Assembly: GCA_027382625.1 (NCBI GenBank)
Contig: JAJKFJ010020786.1
Coordinates: 1-64,000 of the forward strand
Length of the DNA: 64,000 nt
Direction: 5' to 3'
DNA from: Tetmemena sp. SeJ-2015
Taxonomy: Eukaryota; Ciliophora; Spirotrichea; Sporadotrichida; Oxytrichidae
Shown here: positions 1-9,777 of the stretch, in pieces
How positions within the stretch are numbered: position 1 is the stretch's first letter
How the letters are laid out: each line of letters begins with the position of its first letter
Program-made: the position numbers and the translations under genes
Notes under the pieces: generated by a model
Databases searched by the model: none
What the model saw: the letters and a program-made list of their open reading frames with translations, nothing else
Told to the model about the DNA's origin: nothing

Positions 1-129
1 TTCTGAAAAAATTTTGGTTTTTTTTCCATTTCTTTACTTGACAAAACTTCACTGCTCTCAATTATATATTCAATAAAAGGGCTTTGCTTAGGCTTAAATG
101 TTTCCTTATTTCTTATGATTAAAATAATC

Positions 130-465
130 TTTATTATTTATAGGAACAACAATTAAAAAACTTTCAAATGCTCTATCACTAAAGAAAACACAGTTCTGGA
201 GGAGCTCTACATTGAGGAATAAAGAGATTATACCTGTAAATTTAATAAAAACAGAGAATTTAAATGGAATGAAGACAGTTGATATATCTCATATTTGTAT
301 TCACCATTCGATTCAAGTGAAATAAGAGCATTTAATCCTTGTAATTTTCGAGTGGGAGCGCTCAGTTATAGTGACAAAAATTTATATTTGGTCATAGTTG
401 AATTTAATATACTGCACACATCATATCTCTTGATAATGAAAGCTGAGGCAATGAACAGGAGGTGA
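130..465 (+). CDS. Possible 3' end of an unidentified gene (fragment)
   Basis: With TAA/TAG read as Gln, one + strand frame from about 145 to the TGA at 463-465 has protein-like composition (TKENTVLEELYIEE, then NPCNFRVGALSYSDKN) and is interrupted by one in-frame TGA at 280-282. The frame follows a possible intron acceptor (TTTATAG) near 143. In this window in-frame TGAs usually mark small eliminated inserts, so the two halves could belong together. No family was recognised. Open frames of about 50 codons are expected by chance under this code, so this is a weak call. Confidence 0.25.
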
Positions 466-1137
466 ATTTGTTATTTTATCTACTAAGTAGTTGTAACACC
501 CGGTTAATTATTTTAACCAATTTCAGACTTAAATTATTTTTAAACAATTACTCAAGGACAATAATTTATGAGAAAACTAAGCCAAAAGGTATTTAAAATA
601 AAGAATATTTGAATGTCATTATCTTATTTGTAAATTGAACTTCAATCATTCTCAAATTCATTCAATTTATCTTTTTTGAACTTCAAACCTTTAAAGCGAG
701 CATTAACTCTGAATAATAAGTAGTTTTTATTAACTAACTTCTTAAATATTAATGATTAATAATTTCTTCTGTGTCTAAGTAGGTCAATCGAGTTAATAAT
801 GGATAATTAACTATGTTGTGAATATCAAGTAGTGAAATTTTGATTTTAACTGTCACCGTATTACTACTACTTTCTCTACTTCTTTCAACCACTGTTCTCT
901 TTTCTTTGAGTTATCATCAATATATATTAGAATTTGATTTTGCCATCTTGAAGATACTGAATGCTTAGCTTGCTATTTATTCTAAATGAGAATTAATTAA
1001 CATAAAATTTAATCTCAATAAGAGGAATTGTAAATAATTTCTAGAATCTTAGAGGAGTTAAATAATATATCACTTATTAAAAAAAGAATGATCTTAAATT
1101 AACCCCCCTTTGTAATCAGTTTAATTTGAATAAATTA
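466..1137. other. Stretch without a recognised gene
   Basis: This AT-rich stretch lies upstream of the PDZ gene. I see no frame with a conserved motif on either strand. It probably holds the promoter and 5' flank of the gene starting at 1138. Confidence 0.4.
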
Positions 1138-1734
1138 ATGTCTACCACTAACAAGACTATCCTACTTGTCAAAAGATTAACTTCAGCTGTGGCTTACTCT
1201 ACGATAGCTGGCTACTCAGCTTATCAACTCTCCTCTGAATAAAGCAAAGAGAAGATGAGGCAGATGTTTGCACCTTCTAATTTAAATTAAATTGGGACTT
1301 GATTTTCGGAATTCAGTAGCGCGTTATGATGATGTAAATGCAGCCACTTTATGTTTAAGTTTTAAGTTATATATGTGACAACTGAGCCAGAAAACAATGA
1401 ATGCGAAGACTCTTAAGACAGCAATTTAAACAGGCCCTACTTAGGATGCAGTCTCCGATCCATGATTGACAAAGAGGGCATGGCAGTTCTGATGGTTAAC
1501 ACTGAATCTCCAGGCTGGAAAGCAGGTCTCAAGGTAGGAGACATCATTCTAGAAATAGATGGACTCAAGGTTAACAATTCACTATAATATTATTCAGTCC
1601 TAAAGTGTTACCTTGTTATAATTATGAATATTAAGGACTATAACTCTGCACTAGCTCAGAATCAAGAGAAGAAGAAAACTTTCTTGATTGTAAGGAGTGG
1701 AGAGGAGAGAATATTCATCGTAGAACTCGTCTGA
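1138..1734 (+). CDS. PDZ-domain protein
   Basis: A small protein whose C-terminal half is a PDZ domain, a fold that binds C-terminal peptides of partner proteins. The N-terminus (MSTTNKTILLVKRL) is followed by a short variable part, then LGCSLRSMIDKEGMAVLMV (carboxylate-loop region), ESPGWKAGLKVGDIILEIDG (the typical PDZ core) and a final strand ERIFIVELV before TGA. TAA/TAG codons inside are read as Gln. Between about 1292 and 1350 the frame holds TGA codons. Removing a 10-bp ATT-bounded insert near 1290 and a 31-bp GT-AG intron (GTAGCG...TGCAG) gives one continuous frame. The PDZ core resembles those of HtrA/DegP-like and trafficking proteins, but no protease domain is visible. The PDZ call is good; the N-terminal splicing is inferred. 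Confidence 0.7.
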
Positions 1735-1931
1735 CTAAAAGTTAATACAACTAAGTTCATTGCCACTAAAAACATACTTACTTTTAAGACAAAGATTTTC
1801 CTTTATATTTCTCTAGTTCTAGAGTTAACATTACAACCATGGAATAATATTATATAAGACGATATGGAAACTGTCTAGAAAAAATGTGACTGAATTTTGA
1901 ATGAAATAAATTAATTTGATTTCTACGCAAA

Positions 1932-3118
1932 ATGGGTTAGACTTGCAGCTGCACTGACAAAGACGATGAACAAGAAGTTAAGGTTGACATCAAGGTAGGC
2001 TTATAACTTTTGATAATACACATCTGTTCTAATCTTATTTTTAATATAGAAAAGCGGAAAAGAGAAGTCTTAATCTCAATCTCTGGCAGCCACAAATGCT
2101 GGCAGCAAGGTCACTGCTCCTACAAACGTAAGTTCCTAAATTCAAATTTCAAAGCTCATCTCGTTTTTCTAGACTTAGCAATAAAGCAATAACTAAAAAG
2201 GCTCAACCAAAGACGATGAACTTACTTTCATTGAAGAACTAGTTTAATTACCATTTAACATTATACTTGTAGTTTTTGAGAATGGAGCAGTATACAGAGG
2301 TAGTTTTTTACAAGAATCTAATTTGACAATAGGATATATGAAAGATGGCATGAGGCACGGATAAGGAACCTAAGTGTGGCCTGATGGAGCTCGCTACGAG
2401 GGTGATTGGAGTAAAAACCAAGCTAATGGAAAAGGAAAGTTTTGGCACGCGGATGGCGACATCTATGAAGGAGACTGGAAAGATGACAAAGCTAATTTAT
2501 AACTTAAAACCACATAATCTTTTCAATATTTCATTATCTAATGGGTACGGTGTTTATGTACACGTTAATGGGGCAAGATACGAGGGCTACTGGAAGAATG
2601 ATTTACAAGATGGAAGTGGAGTTGAGACCTGGTCAGACGGCAGCAAGTATCAAGGTGAGTACAGAGAAGGTCAGAAGCATGGAAAAGGAAAGTACATTTG
2701 GAACGATGGTTCTCAATACGACGGTAACTTCTTTAATATACTATTATAACTGGTACGAAAACAAGATAAATGGATATGGCGTGTATGAATGGCCTGATGG
2801 AAGGTGCTACAGGGGAGAATGGAAAGATAACAACATGCACGGCAGAGGCCTCTACACATGGAAAGATGGTCGTATGTATGAGGGAGAGTATCAAAATGAT
2901 AGAAAGCATGGATTTGGAACATACACTTGGGCAGATGGTAGACAATTCATACCTGAATTCCTAAGTCTAAGTCTCAATTTATTATGAGTTAATACATCGG
3001 CTAGTGGCAAAATGGAAAGTAGCACGGAGAAGGGAAATACAAACAATAGAACGGAATAGAGAGAAGTGGCGTCTGGGAAGACGGCAAGCGTATTAAATGG
3101 CTAGATGAGCAACAATGA
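1932..3118 (+). CDS. MORN-repeat protein with lipidation-type N-terminus
   Basis: The protein starts MGQTCSC, a context suited to N-myristoylation at Gly2 and palmitoylation at nearby Cys. A low-complexity linker follows, then at least eight MORN repeats of the pattern YEG-W-nnG-GxxxWpDG, for example [18 protein letters not shown] and [19 protein letters not shown]. It ends WLDEQQ before TGA. MORN arrays act as membrane- or lipid-associated scaffolds in protists. Two GT-AG introns are visible (1995-2049 and 2128-2172). Three non-intron inserts interrupt the repeats and are removed exactly at pointer repeats (2492-2537, 2725-2746, 2944-2990). After excision every repeat is intact. The start is the first ATG of the exon carrying the MGQTCSC motif. 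Confidence 0.85.
2492..2537 (+). other. IES, 46 bp, pointer CTAAT
   Basis: CTAAT occurs at 2492-2496 and again at 2538-2542. Deleting one copy plus the AT-rich insert joins DDKA to NGYGVYV and restores the MORN repeat. There are no GT-AG ends, so this is not an intron. Confidence 0.85.
2725..2746 (+). other. IES, 22 bp, pointer TAAC
   Basis: TAAC lies at 2725-2728 and 2747-2750. Precise deletion gives [17 protein letters not shown], a correct MORN junction, and removes a frameshift. Confidence 0.85.
2944..2990 (+). other. IES, 47 bp, pointer AAT
   Basis: AAT lies at 2944-2946 and 2991-2993. Deletion gives DGRQYIGQWQNGKQHGEG and removes an in-frame TGA inside the insert. Confidence 0.85.
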
Positions 3119-3295
3119 ATATAAAGAGTTACAAAAGTTCAAATTTTAAATTCCTTTCCCTATCATTTTCACACATTAACATCAAACATTTTTATATACA
3201 ACAGTTCTTTCAAAAGTAGCCTCAATATGCAAAATTAACATTCATTATAAAATTAACAGTATTCGATGACGTTTTCTTACTAAAGGGTTTTGATT

Positions 3296-4559
3296 TCATT
3301 CTTGGATCTTTTATTCCTCTTCATGTTTTTCTAAAGTAAATGAACTCTTGAGAGGGTCTATTCCATTAATTTTGTTTTACTCTTAATAGGTGAATACATT
3401 TATAAAAAACACTTTTTATTCATTATAAATCCCTTGAAGTGCATTTAGTGCAGGAGATCTTGATCCCCTTCTGCCATAACAAACTATCCTCTGTTGTCTG
3501 GAGTTTCCCTTATGTCTTCATTTAAGAAAGCCCTATCGACATGCTTTGTATCCCAGGGATTTTTGCATTTTAATTTCAGAGGGGGCTTCTGCCAGGTTTT
3601 GTTTAACACTGCTTGCCAGTCAACATTTTCGAAAAAGGGATGAGACTTAATGGCTTGAATCCCACCACTTTCTATTCCGCCAAGCCTTGTTTAAGGATTC
3701 TTATCAAGCAACTTTACCAGCAAGTCTTATAGCTTTTTGCCGAACCAGTCCTTAGGTACAAAGGGGTTATGGATTATCATTGACATAACCCTTGAATTGT
3801 TTGCGTCATTGAAGGGAGGCTGTCCGAACACCATTTCATGAATCAAGATTCCCACTCCCCACCAGTCAACCATCTTGTTATAACCCTTCTTCAGAATTAT
3901 CTCAGGCGCTAGGTACTAACAAGTTCCACAGAATGTATTAGCAACCCCATCGTTTTCCTCATCAATGTATTTAGAGAGTCCAAAATCTGTGAGCTTCAGA
4001 TGACCTTCTTAGGTTATCAAAATATTCTCAGGCTTAATATCCCTGTATATGAAACCCCTCTCATGTAAACTTTCAAGAGCTAGGATTATTTCAGCCGCAT
4101 AAAATTTGGCTTCCTTTTCCGTAAATCTGACCTTCTTTCTCAAATGATGGAACATGTCTCCTCCATTAACATAGTCTAGCACAAAGTAAAGTTTCTCAGG
4201 TGTTTAAAACGCAAAATGCATCTCTACTTTAATTATAAATCGGTGAGAAATATGCATGTTAAGAAATAATCTTAATAAATTAATCTCTACTATAAAAGGA
4301 TGCTTGAGCTCCATAAGTATTTTTCTCTCTTGTTCTATATAGTGGAGTTGATTCTTGTCGTGAAGAAACTTTTTCTTGAGAACTTTAAGTGCAAAATAGC
4401 AAACTAAGTTATGATCATCTTCGTGATACTTCTTGATAAGGAATACTTTAGCGTAGGAACCTCTCCCGATCACTTTCACAATCTCGAAGTTGTCATAATA
4501 TTAAAATAATTCAGATTCTTAGAGTAGAGATGGTCAAAACTGCTTGTTTTTCCAGTCAT
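3296..4559 (-). CDS. AGC-family Ser/Thr protein kinase (S6K/AKT/SGK-like)
   Basis: After removal of three IESs the minus-strand gene is a single uninterrupted frame of 388 residues without introns. It starts [12 protein letters not shown]. It has the Gly-rich loop [10 protein letters not shown], the lysine motif [10 protein letters not shown], the catalytic loop [16 protein letters not shown], the activation segment [25 protein letters not shown] and the AGC C-terminal tail. The tail hydrophobic motif, FINVFTYQ, appears only when the IES at 3400-3422 is removed, which supports that excision. It ends at TGA (3296-3298). It is transcribed divergently from the second AGC kinase at 5394, and its 3' end faces the MORN gene only 177 bp away. 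Substrate and pathway cannot be told from sequence. Confidence 0.9.
3400..3422 (-). other. IES, 23 bp, pointer TTTATAA
   Basis: TTATAAA (plus strand) lies at 3400-3406 and 3423-3429. Deletion restores the kinase hydrophobic motif FINVFTYQ and opens the frame to the stop. Confidence 0.8.
4220..4282 (-). other. IES, 63 bp, pointer GTAGAGAT
   Basis: ATCTCTAC (plus strand) lies at 4220-4227 and 4283-4290. Removal joins KHPFIVE to [18 protein letters not shown], the expected beta-4/beta-5 region of an AGC kinase. Confidence 0.9.
4495..4505 (-). other. Minute IES, 11 bp, pointer ATTAT
   Basis: ATAAT (plus strand) lies at 4495-4499 and 4506-4510. Deleting 11 bp corrects a frameshift and fuses the N-terminus SKNLNY to [14 protein letters not shown]. 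Confidence 0.75.
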
Positions 4560-5393
4560 ATCTTCGTGCTATGCCTTGAGCTCAGTTATTAAAAAATTCA
4601 CAAGGGAATTAAGATATAAAGACTTTGTGCATGAAAAAGAGGATTAGGTTTTTACAAAAATTCTATCTTGCATTTAATTAAAATTTTTTAAATATTTCAA
4701 GACTTCAATGAAATTTATTATTTTTCTCAATATCTATCTTTGGATTAAAATTTTAAGCAATTACCAAAGTTGAAATTAAGTTTTGTTTCTTTTTCCTCTG
4801 AGTGTTAGGAGTATATGGAGTGGAAGAATGATCAAGGTCAGAACTTAGACTTTTACTATATATTAATTCAAAGTTGTTTATGAGATACCTCTTATTTTAG
4901 TTTTTGCCATTCTTCCTTTTAATCTACGTTTCATTAATTAAAATTATATAAATTTCTAAAATTTAATATTTTTAATTTTTAAACTGATTTTATTCTGGAC
5001 AATCTTTTTATAAATACAAATTAGATATAAAAAAAAAATTATTGTAATAAAATTCTAATTAAGCTATAATTAATATAATTGGTTTCTGAAGTGTAGTTGT
5101 TTTTGCCTTAAAGCATGGAGATGCAATGACTATTTCCCATTTTAATTAATTATCCAAATTTAATACCCAAATCCTATTAGGGATTGCTTAATGATAACTT
5201 ATGAGCATTTATCTAATTTATTAAGCATTTTAAAGTTACTTGCAGTATTTATTTTCACAGTAGTTCTAAATTATTCCAGAGAAAGTGCATTTAATAAGGG
5301 AAATTGTTTAATTTCTGTATTCACAGCATCCTCCTCTTATCTATTTAATTCCTTTATTTTCTGCAATATTTAATATTTATCTCACAATACAAA
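4560..5393. promoter_or_regulatory. Divergent intergenic region between two AGC kinase genes
   Basis: About 830 bp of very AT-rich DNA separates the two divergent kinase starts and so must carry both promoters. No coding motif or specific promoter element was recognised. The 60-codon open frame inside it is compatible with chance. Confidence 0.5.
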
Positions 5394-6718
5394 ATGGAAA
5401 GCTCAAATCCCACATGCAGTCCAGAGATTGAAATGCAACAGTATGAAGAGCTGGTTTAAAATCAGCAGAAAAAGACTGGCAAAGTTTCTAAACACGATTT
5501 CATAATGCTCTCTGTCATCGGAAAAGGCTCCTATGGAAAGGTTATCCTAGTCAAAAAGATTGATACTAACGAACTTTACGCACTTAAGGTTCTAAAGAAA
5601 AGTGAAATCCTCAGAAGAAATTAAGTTGAACATACTATGACTGAGAGAAGAATTTTGGTAAGTTAAATAAACTACAGCATCATATCATGTGTTGGCAATT
5701 GAAATTATTGGAGATTGGTTGAATCTTAAATTTCTTTGTTAGGGAACTGTGAAGCATCCTTTCATAGTTAAAATGGATTACGCCTTCACATCTGAAACTA
5801 AACTCTTCTTTATAATTTTCATGAAAGTATATTGATATTTTCTTTGCTCTCGAGTATTGCCCAGGTGGAGAATTGTTCTTCTATCTCTCACAGATTGGAA
5901 GATTCAAGGAAGATGCAGCCAGGTTCTATGCCTCAAATATTCTGCTCGCACTAGAAAACCTTCACTCTTTGAACATCTTATACAGAGAGTAAGTAAAAGT
6001 GAGATGGTCTCAGCATCCATGAATTCTTCTTTGAGCATTTGGATAGATTAAATTTTAATTTCTGATGTTTGATGTCTTTTGTAGTTTAAAGCCAGAAAAT
6101 GTACTTGTTGGAAAGGATGGCTATGTGAAATTAGCAGACTTTGGTCTATCAAAGGAAAACGTGGAGGGTAATCATGATGCAAAGAGTCTGTGCGGAACAG
6201 CCGAGTACCTCTCACCTGAAATCTTGCTGAGACAAGGACATGGAAAGGCTTCCGACTGGTGGTCCTTTGGAGCTATGATCTATGAGATGCTCTGTGGTCT
6301 ACCTCCTTTCTATTCAAAGGAGAGAGAGAAGCTTTACAAGAACATTAAGTACGGAGAACCCAGACTTGATATGCCATTCCTTTCTGAAGCAGCCAAGGAT
6401 ATCTGCCGTAAATTGCTTGAAAAGGATCCTAGTAAGAGACTCGGAAGCAGTGAGAGAGATGGAGCTGACATTAGAGAGCACCCATGGTTCGAATGCATCA
6501 ACTGGCAAGCAATCGCTGAGAAGAAGGTACCTCCTCCTTACGTCCCTCAGCTTGATTAATCTACTGACACCAAGCACTTCCCTCAAGAGTTCACTGGCAT
6601 GAAGCTCAGTCCATAGGATGTAGAATCTCTCAAGGAGGGTAACTCTCAAGGCTGGAAGGGATTCAGTTATGAAAACACTGGCGTCGGAGCTGATGCTGAT
6701 TATGAAATGAATATGTGA
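5394..6718 (+). CDS. AGC-family Ser/Thr protein kinase (AKT/SGK/PKA-like)
   Basis: The gene starts MESSNPTCSPEIEM and contains IGKGSYGKVILVKK, YALKVLKKSE, EHTMTERRIL, LEYCPGGELFFYL, ILYRDLKPENVL, DFGLSK, SLCGTAEYLSPE and DWWSFGAMIYEM. The C-terminal tail carries a turn region and the hydrophobic motif WKGFSYEN. It ends ADADYEMNM before TGA. Two GT-AG introns (5658-5742 and 5989-6084) and one IES (5806-5839) are removed to obtain the protein. The 5989-6084 intron splits the Asp codon of the YRD motif, and its removal restores it. It is a paralogue of the kinase on the opposite strand, but the sequences differ enough that duplication is old. Substrates are unknown. Confidence 0.9.
5806..5839 (+). 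other. IES, 34 bp, pointer TTCTTT
   Basis: TTCTTT lies at 5806-5811 and 5840-5845. Removal joins ETKLFF to ALEYCPGGELFF, the hinge of the kinase. Confidence 0.85.
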
Positions 6719-6895
6719 GAACAGTCCGAAGTGTACAAACATCTCATTCAGAAATTGAATCCTTATCACATATAAAATTAGTGCTTGAAAATAGAGCTTG
6801 AATCTGACACATCTATTGAATTAAATAAGTCTTGAAATTTCATCATAAGTCATAAAGTAATTCAGTTGAAAAAATTAGAGTTAATAATTTTTGAA

Positions 6896-9729
6896 ATGAT
6901 TGCCTAAACTTGTCAAGAAGCAAATGAAAAACTTGAAGATTTTGACAGCCATTTAGAAAAGAAGATGGATGAAAACTAAGCATTAAGTTTTTGACCTCTA
7001 GAGATCAAACAGTTCAATTTCTTTGAAGAGGAAGAGTAGAAGCAGCTTTACGCTTCTCAAAATTAATAAGATGAGTTTTAAAAGTTAAGCCCATTCGTAT
7101 TAGATTCAAGACTTTAGAATAGATCAAGGGAGAACTTATTTTATAGAGTATACATTATACTTCCCCTATTAATTATTTCCACCATTTCGAAGGAGTTAAA
7201 ACGATTCCAAGATTAATCTTAACTCTAAGAGAAGTCAATTAAGAATAGTTATCTTAACTTTCTATTTTTTTAATGAATAAGCTCTCTTCAACCTACTCCA
7301 TAAATAGATCACTCAAAACGATAAGCGGTTATAATAAAAACTGGAAAGAAAGCATAAAACTAAGATTTGCTATAGCTTCAAGTAGAAATAAAAAACATCG
7401 ATGAGGTTAATTAAATTCAGAGCAAATTTATTGCCTCTAAAAATGGCTACGAACAAAGGACAGTTGCACCTTAATCCTTTATCAAATCTAATGTGCTTCC
7501 ATCTTAACCCAAATAAAGATCAATGACACGAAGAACTGAGAGAATCAACAAGTAAATACAGGTAGAAAATACCTAGAGAGCGCAATCTATTTTGAGAGAT
7601 CTGCTTTTGAATTAAGAAGACACTTTATAATAGTCGACAGAGCACATTTTTCAACAACCCTCAACCTATAGGTTTACTGAATTCAGCCTGGATTCTTAAA
7701 GTAGGTCAAATATGCTTTTAAAGAGGCAAAGCAATCAAACTTAAATAAATAGCAGAAGAGGATAGCGGCTAAGATAAGCTTAATATCAAGATTACAATAC
7801 TTTTGGAATAGGGAATTAAATCCAAGGGTAAAAAGTTGAAGATTCCTCATATTTTCAACACATAAAGTAAAATGACAGCAGTTTCATTTCACCATAAATT
7901 GAGAACGAGAGTATTGACTTATTAAATTCTCCATTTCAATAAATCGTATAAGGATAGAACATCTCATTTAATAACTAATAGACCGCTCTAAGATTCTAGA
8001 AATAGAATCTTTTGCCTTAAAATATTCGTAGGTATTCTGAAACTAAGATTCACATGGATTAAAATCAAAGGCAGTCGCAGTTTTACTCTTAGAGATTAAA
8101 CTCCTCAGTCGTTATGGACAACTAGAATTCATCCCTGGGGATAAATTATTACAAGCCAGACGTCTATTCCTCACAAGCCTTTCCGAGATCTTTTCAAAGA
8201 CGCGAAGATGGTTCACTCAGAAAGGAGGAAATTCTTGTTCCTATAGTAATCCCTTAAACAACTGAAGTCAGACTAAACAAAAATCTCATCAACAGCAGAA
8301 GAAGAAGTAAAAAGGAGAAGGTTAGTTTTCATCCTATGAATTTACTAAAGAGCCTCAAGAATAAAAAGTACTTAGAATAGAAGAAAGACTTTAATCACAA
8401 GGCTTAAGATGTTGCAGTTGAGACTGAAGAGTAGTAGTAGCAGTAGTAGTAATAGTAGTAGCAATTTACAAACCTAGTTCACAAAAATTTCATTTCTAGT
8501 CATAATGAATCGACTTTAGAATAGCCTGAACATTTTAATAATCTTTAATAAAGCAGAAGGGAAGAAATGATAAATCCCATTGGACTATTAAACAACTTTT
8601 CTGAAGCTTAAAAAGCTCAAAGACAAGATGTTAAGTTAATATTTTAATAAATAAATGCTTTGAGTTTTTTATCAAAGCTAAAAAGAAAGTACACAAAGTT
8701 AAAGAGTTAATCCCCCTAAGATAAAACTTTCAATGATCAGACAGCTATGTAAACTTCTAGAAGGTTCGAATAAACTTGAGAGAAATAGAACCAAGAGAAC
8801 TTAAGTTCTTCCCAAATTATAAGAAATGCCTAAGCTCAAAATTGGCATCCTCCTCTAACAGGAGAGATATCTAAGACTAATTAGTCTGAAATTTATCCCA
8901 ATAGAGAATTCAATTCGGAAAATAAAATATATATACACCAATTTCTTGAATAAGATAAAGAAGCAGTAAATCAGGACCTTTAGAGTTTAATATTTCAGTA
9001 AACATCAGCAGCAAAGAATAGGATTCTTCTTTCAAACATAAACCAATAGAATGAATTTTTCATTAATTCCTTCAGGAATTAGAGAGACCGAAGAGACGAG
9101 TTTTAGAACTTAGAAGTGAGCACTTTGAGATCACCTCATGATGATAATCAGTCCTTAGCCTTTATAGGGAGCTAACAGGATAAGATCAACTTATCATAGT
9201 AATTTATAAACTACTCTACGAATCTTTCTCTCAACTAAGCATCAAACGAAGGTCCCTCAACAAATAGAACTTTTCATTAAGAAAAGTATCAGAAGAAAAA
9301 ATAAGTTAACTACCAAAAGCATATTTCTTAAAGCACAGCACAGGCAAAGTAGTTCATTTTAGCCCCCTCTTACATATCTCAAGCTCACTTTACTACCAAA
9401 GATGATTAGATTAAAGAGAAGCAACTAAGACTCAACAAGTAAAATGCAAAAACAAATAGAAGCAACTATATAAATATATCAGAGTAAAATGCTTTTAGAG
9501 AAAAAATTAGGCAAATTTCAGAATAGGCTCGAGTGAATAAATTGCTTATCTATTTAGTAGAAACTTATTTAATTTGAAGAGAGTCAAAATATAAGGTGAG
9601 GAAAAGATTTAATCTGCCTCTACTATCAGGGACACGATTCTTGAAAAAAGAACTTAGCTTTTCGCCCAAATGAGGAAATATTGCACCAATCCAGAATTTA
9701 TAAATAACCAACAAAGAGTAAAAAGTTGA
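6896..9729 (+). CDS. Gln/Asn/Ser-rich hypothetical protein
   Basis: A long, mostly open + strand frame starts near ATG 6896 and ends at TGA 9727-9729 (NPEFINNQQRVKS). It is rich in Gln (largely TAA/TAG), Asn, Ser and Lys and has no recognised domain. Short motifs include KRQAVIIKTGKKAQNQDLL and NSRRRSKKEKVSFHPMNLL. A polyglutamine run lies at 8432-8464. In-frame TGAs at several points are explained by small inserts; the clearest is the 15-bp AATA-bounded one at 8769. A GT-AG intron near 7144-7190 is likely. It ends only 48 bp from the convergent kinase-kelch gene. The function is unknown; such disordered proteins are common in ciliates. Confidence 0.6.
8432..8464 (+). repeat. Polyglutamine tract with mixed codons
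   Basis: Eleven consecutive Gln codons are made mostly of TAG with single CAG, TAA and CAA codons. Under the standard code this would be a run of stops, so the tract directly illustrates the reassigned code. Confidence 0.85.
8769..8783 (+). other. Minute in-frame IES, 15 bp, pointer AATA
   Basis: AATA lies at 8769-8772 and 8784-8787. The insert is a multiple of three and contains an in-frame TGA. Deletion gives SRRFEQNQENLSSS with no change of frame. Confidence 0.6.
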
Positions 9730-9777
9730 CAGTGGTATATTTATATTTTCTTATTTCTTCATTCAGTCTTGCAATTT

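Noticed and set aside
6896..9729. TGA as a sense codon, because several coding frames continue through TGA
   Set aside because: Clearly conserved genes (MORN, both AGC kinases, GSK3, channel) end naturally at TGA, and no conserved Trp or Cys is encoded by TGA. In-frame TGAs can be explained by small pointer-bounded inserts such as those at 8769 and 28006.
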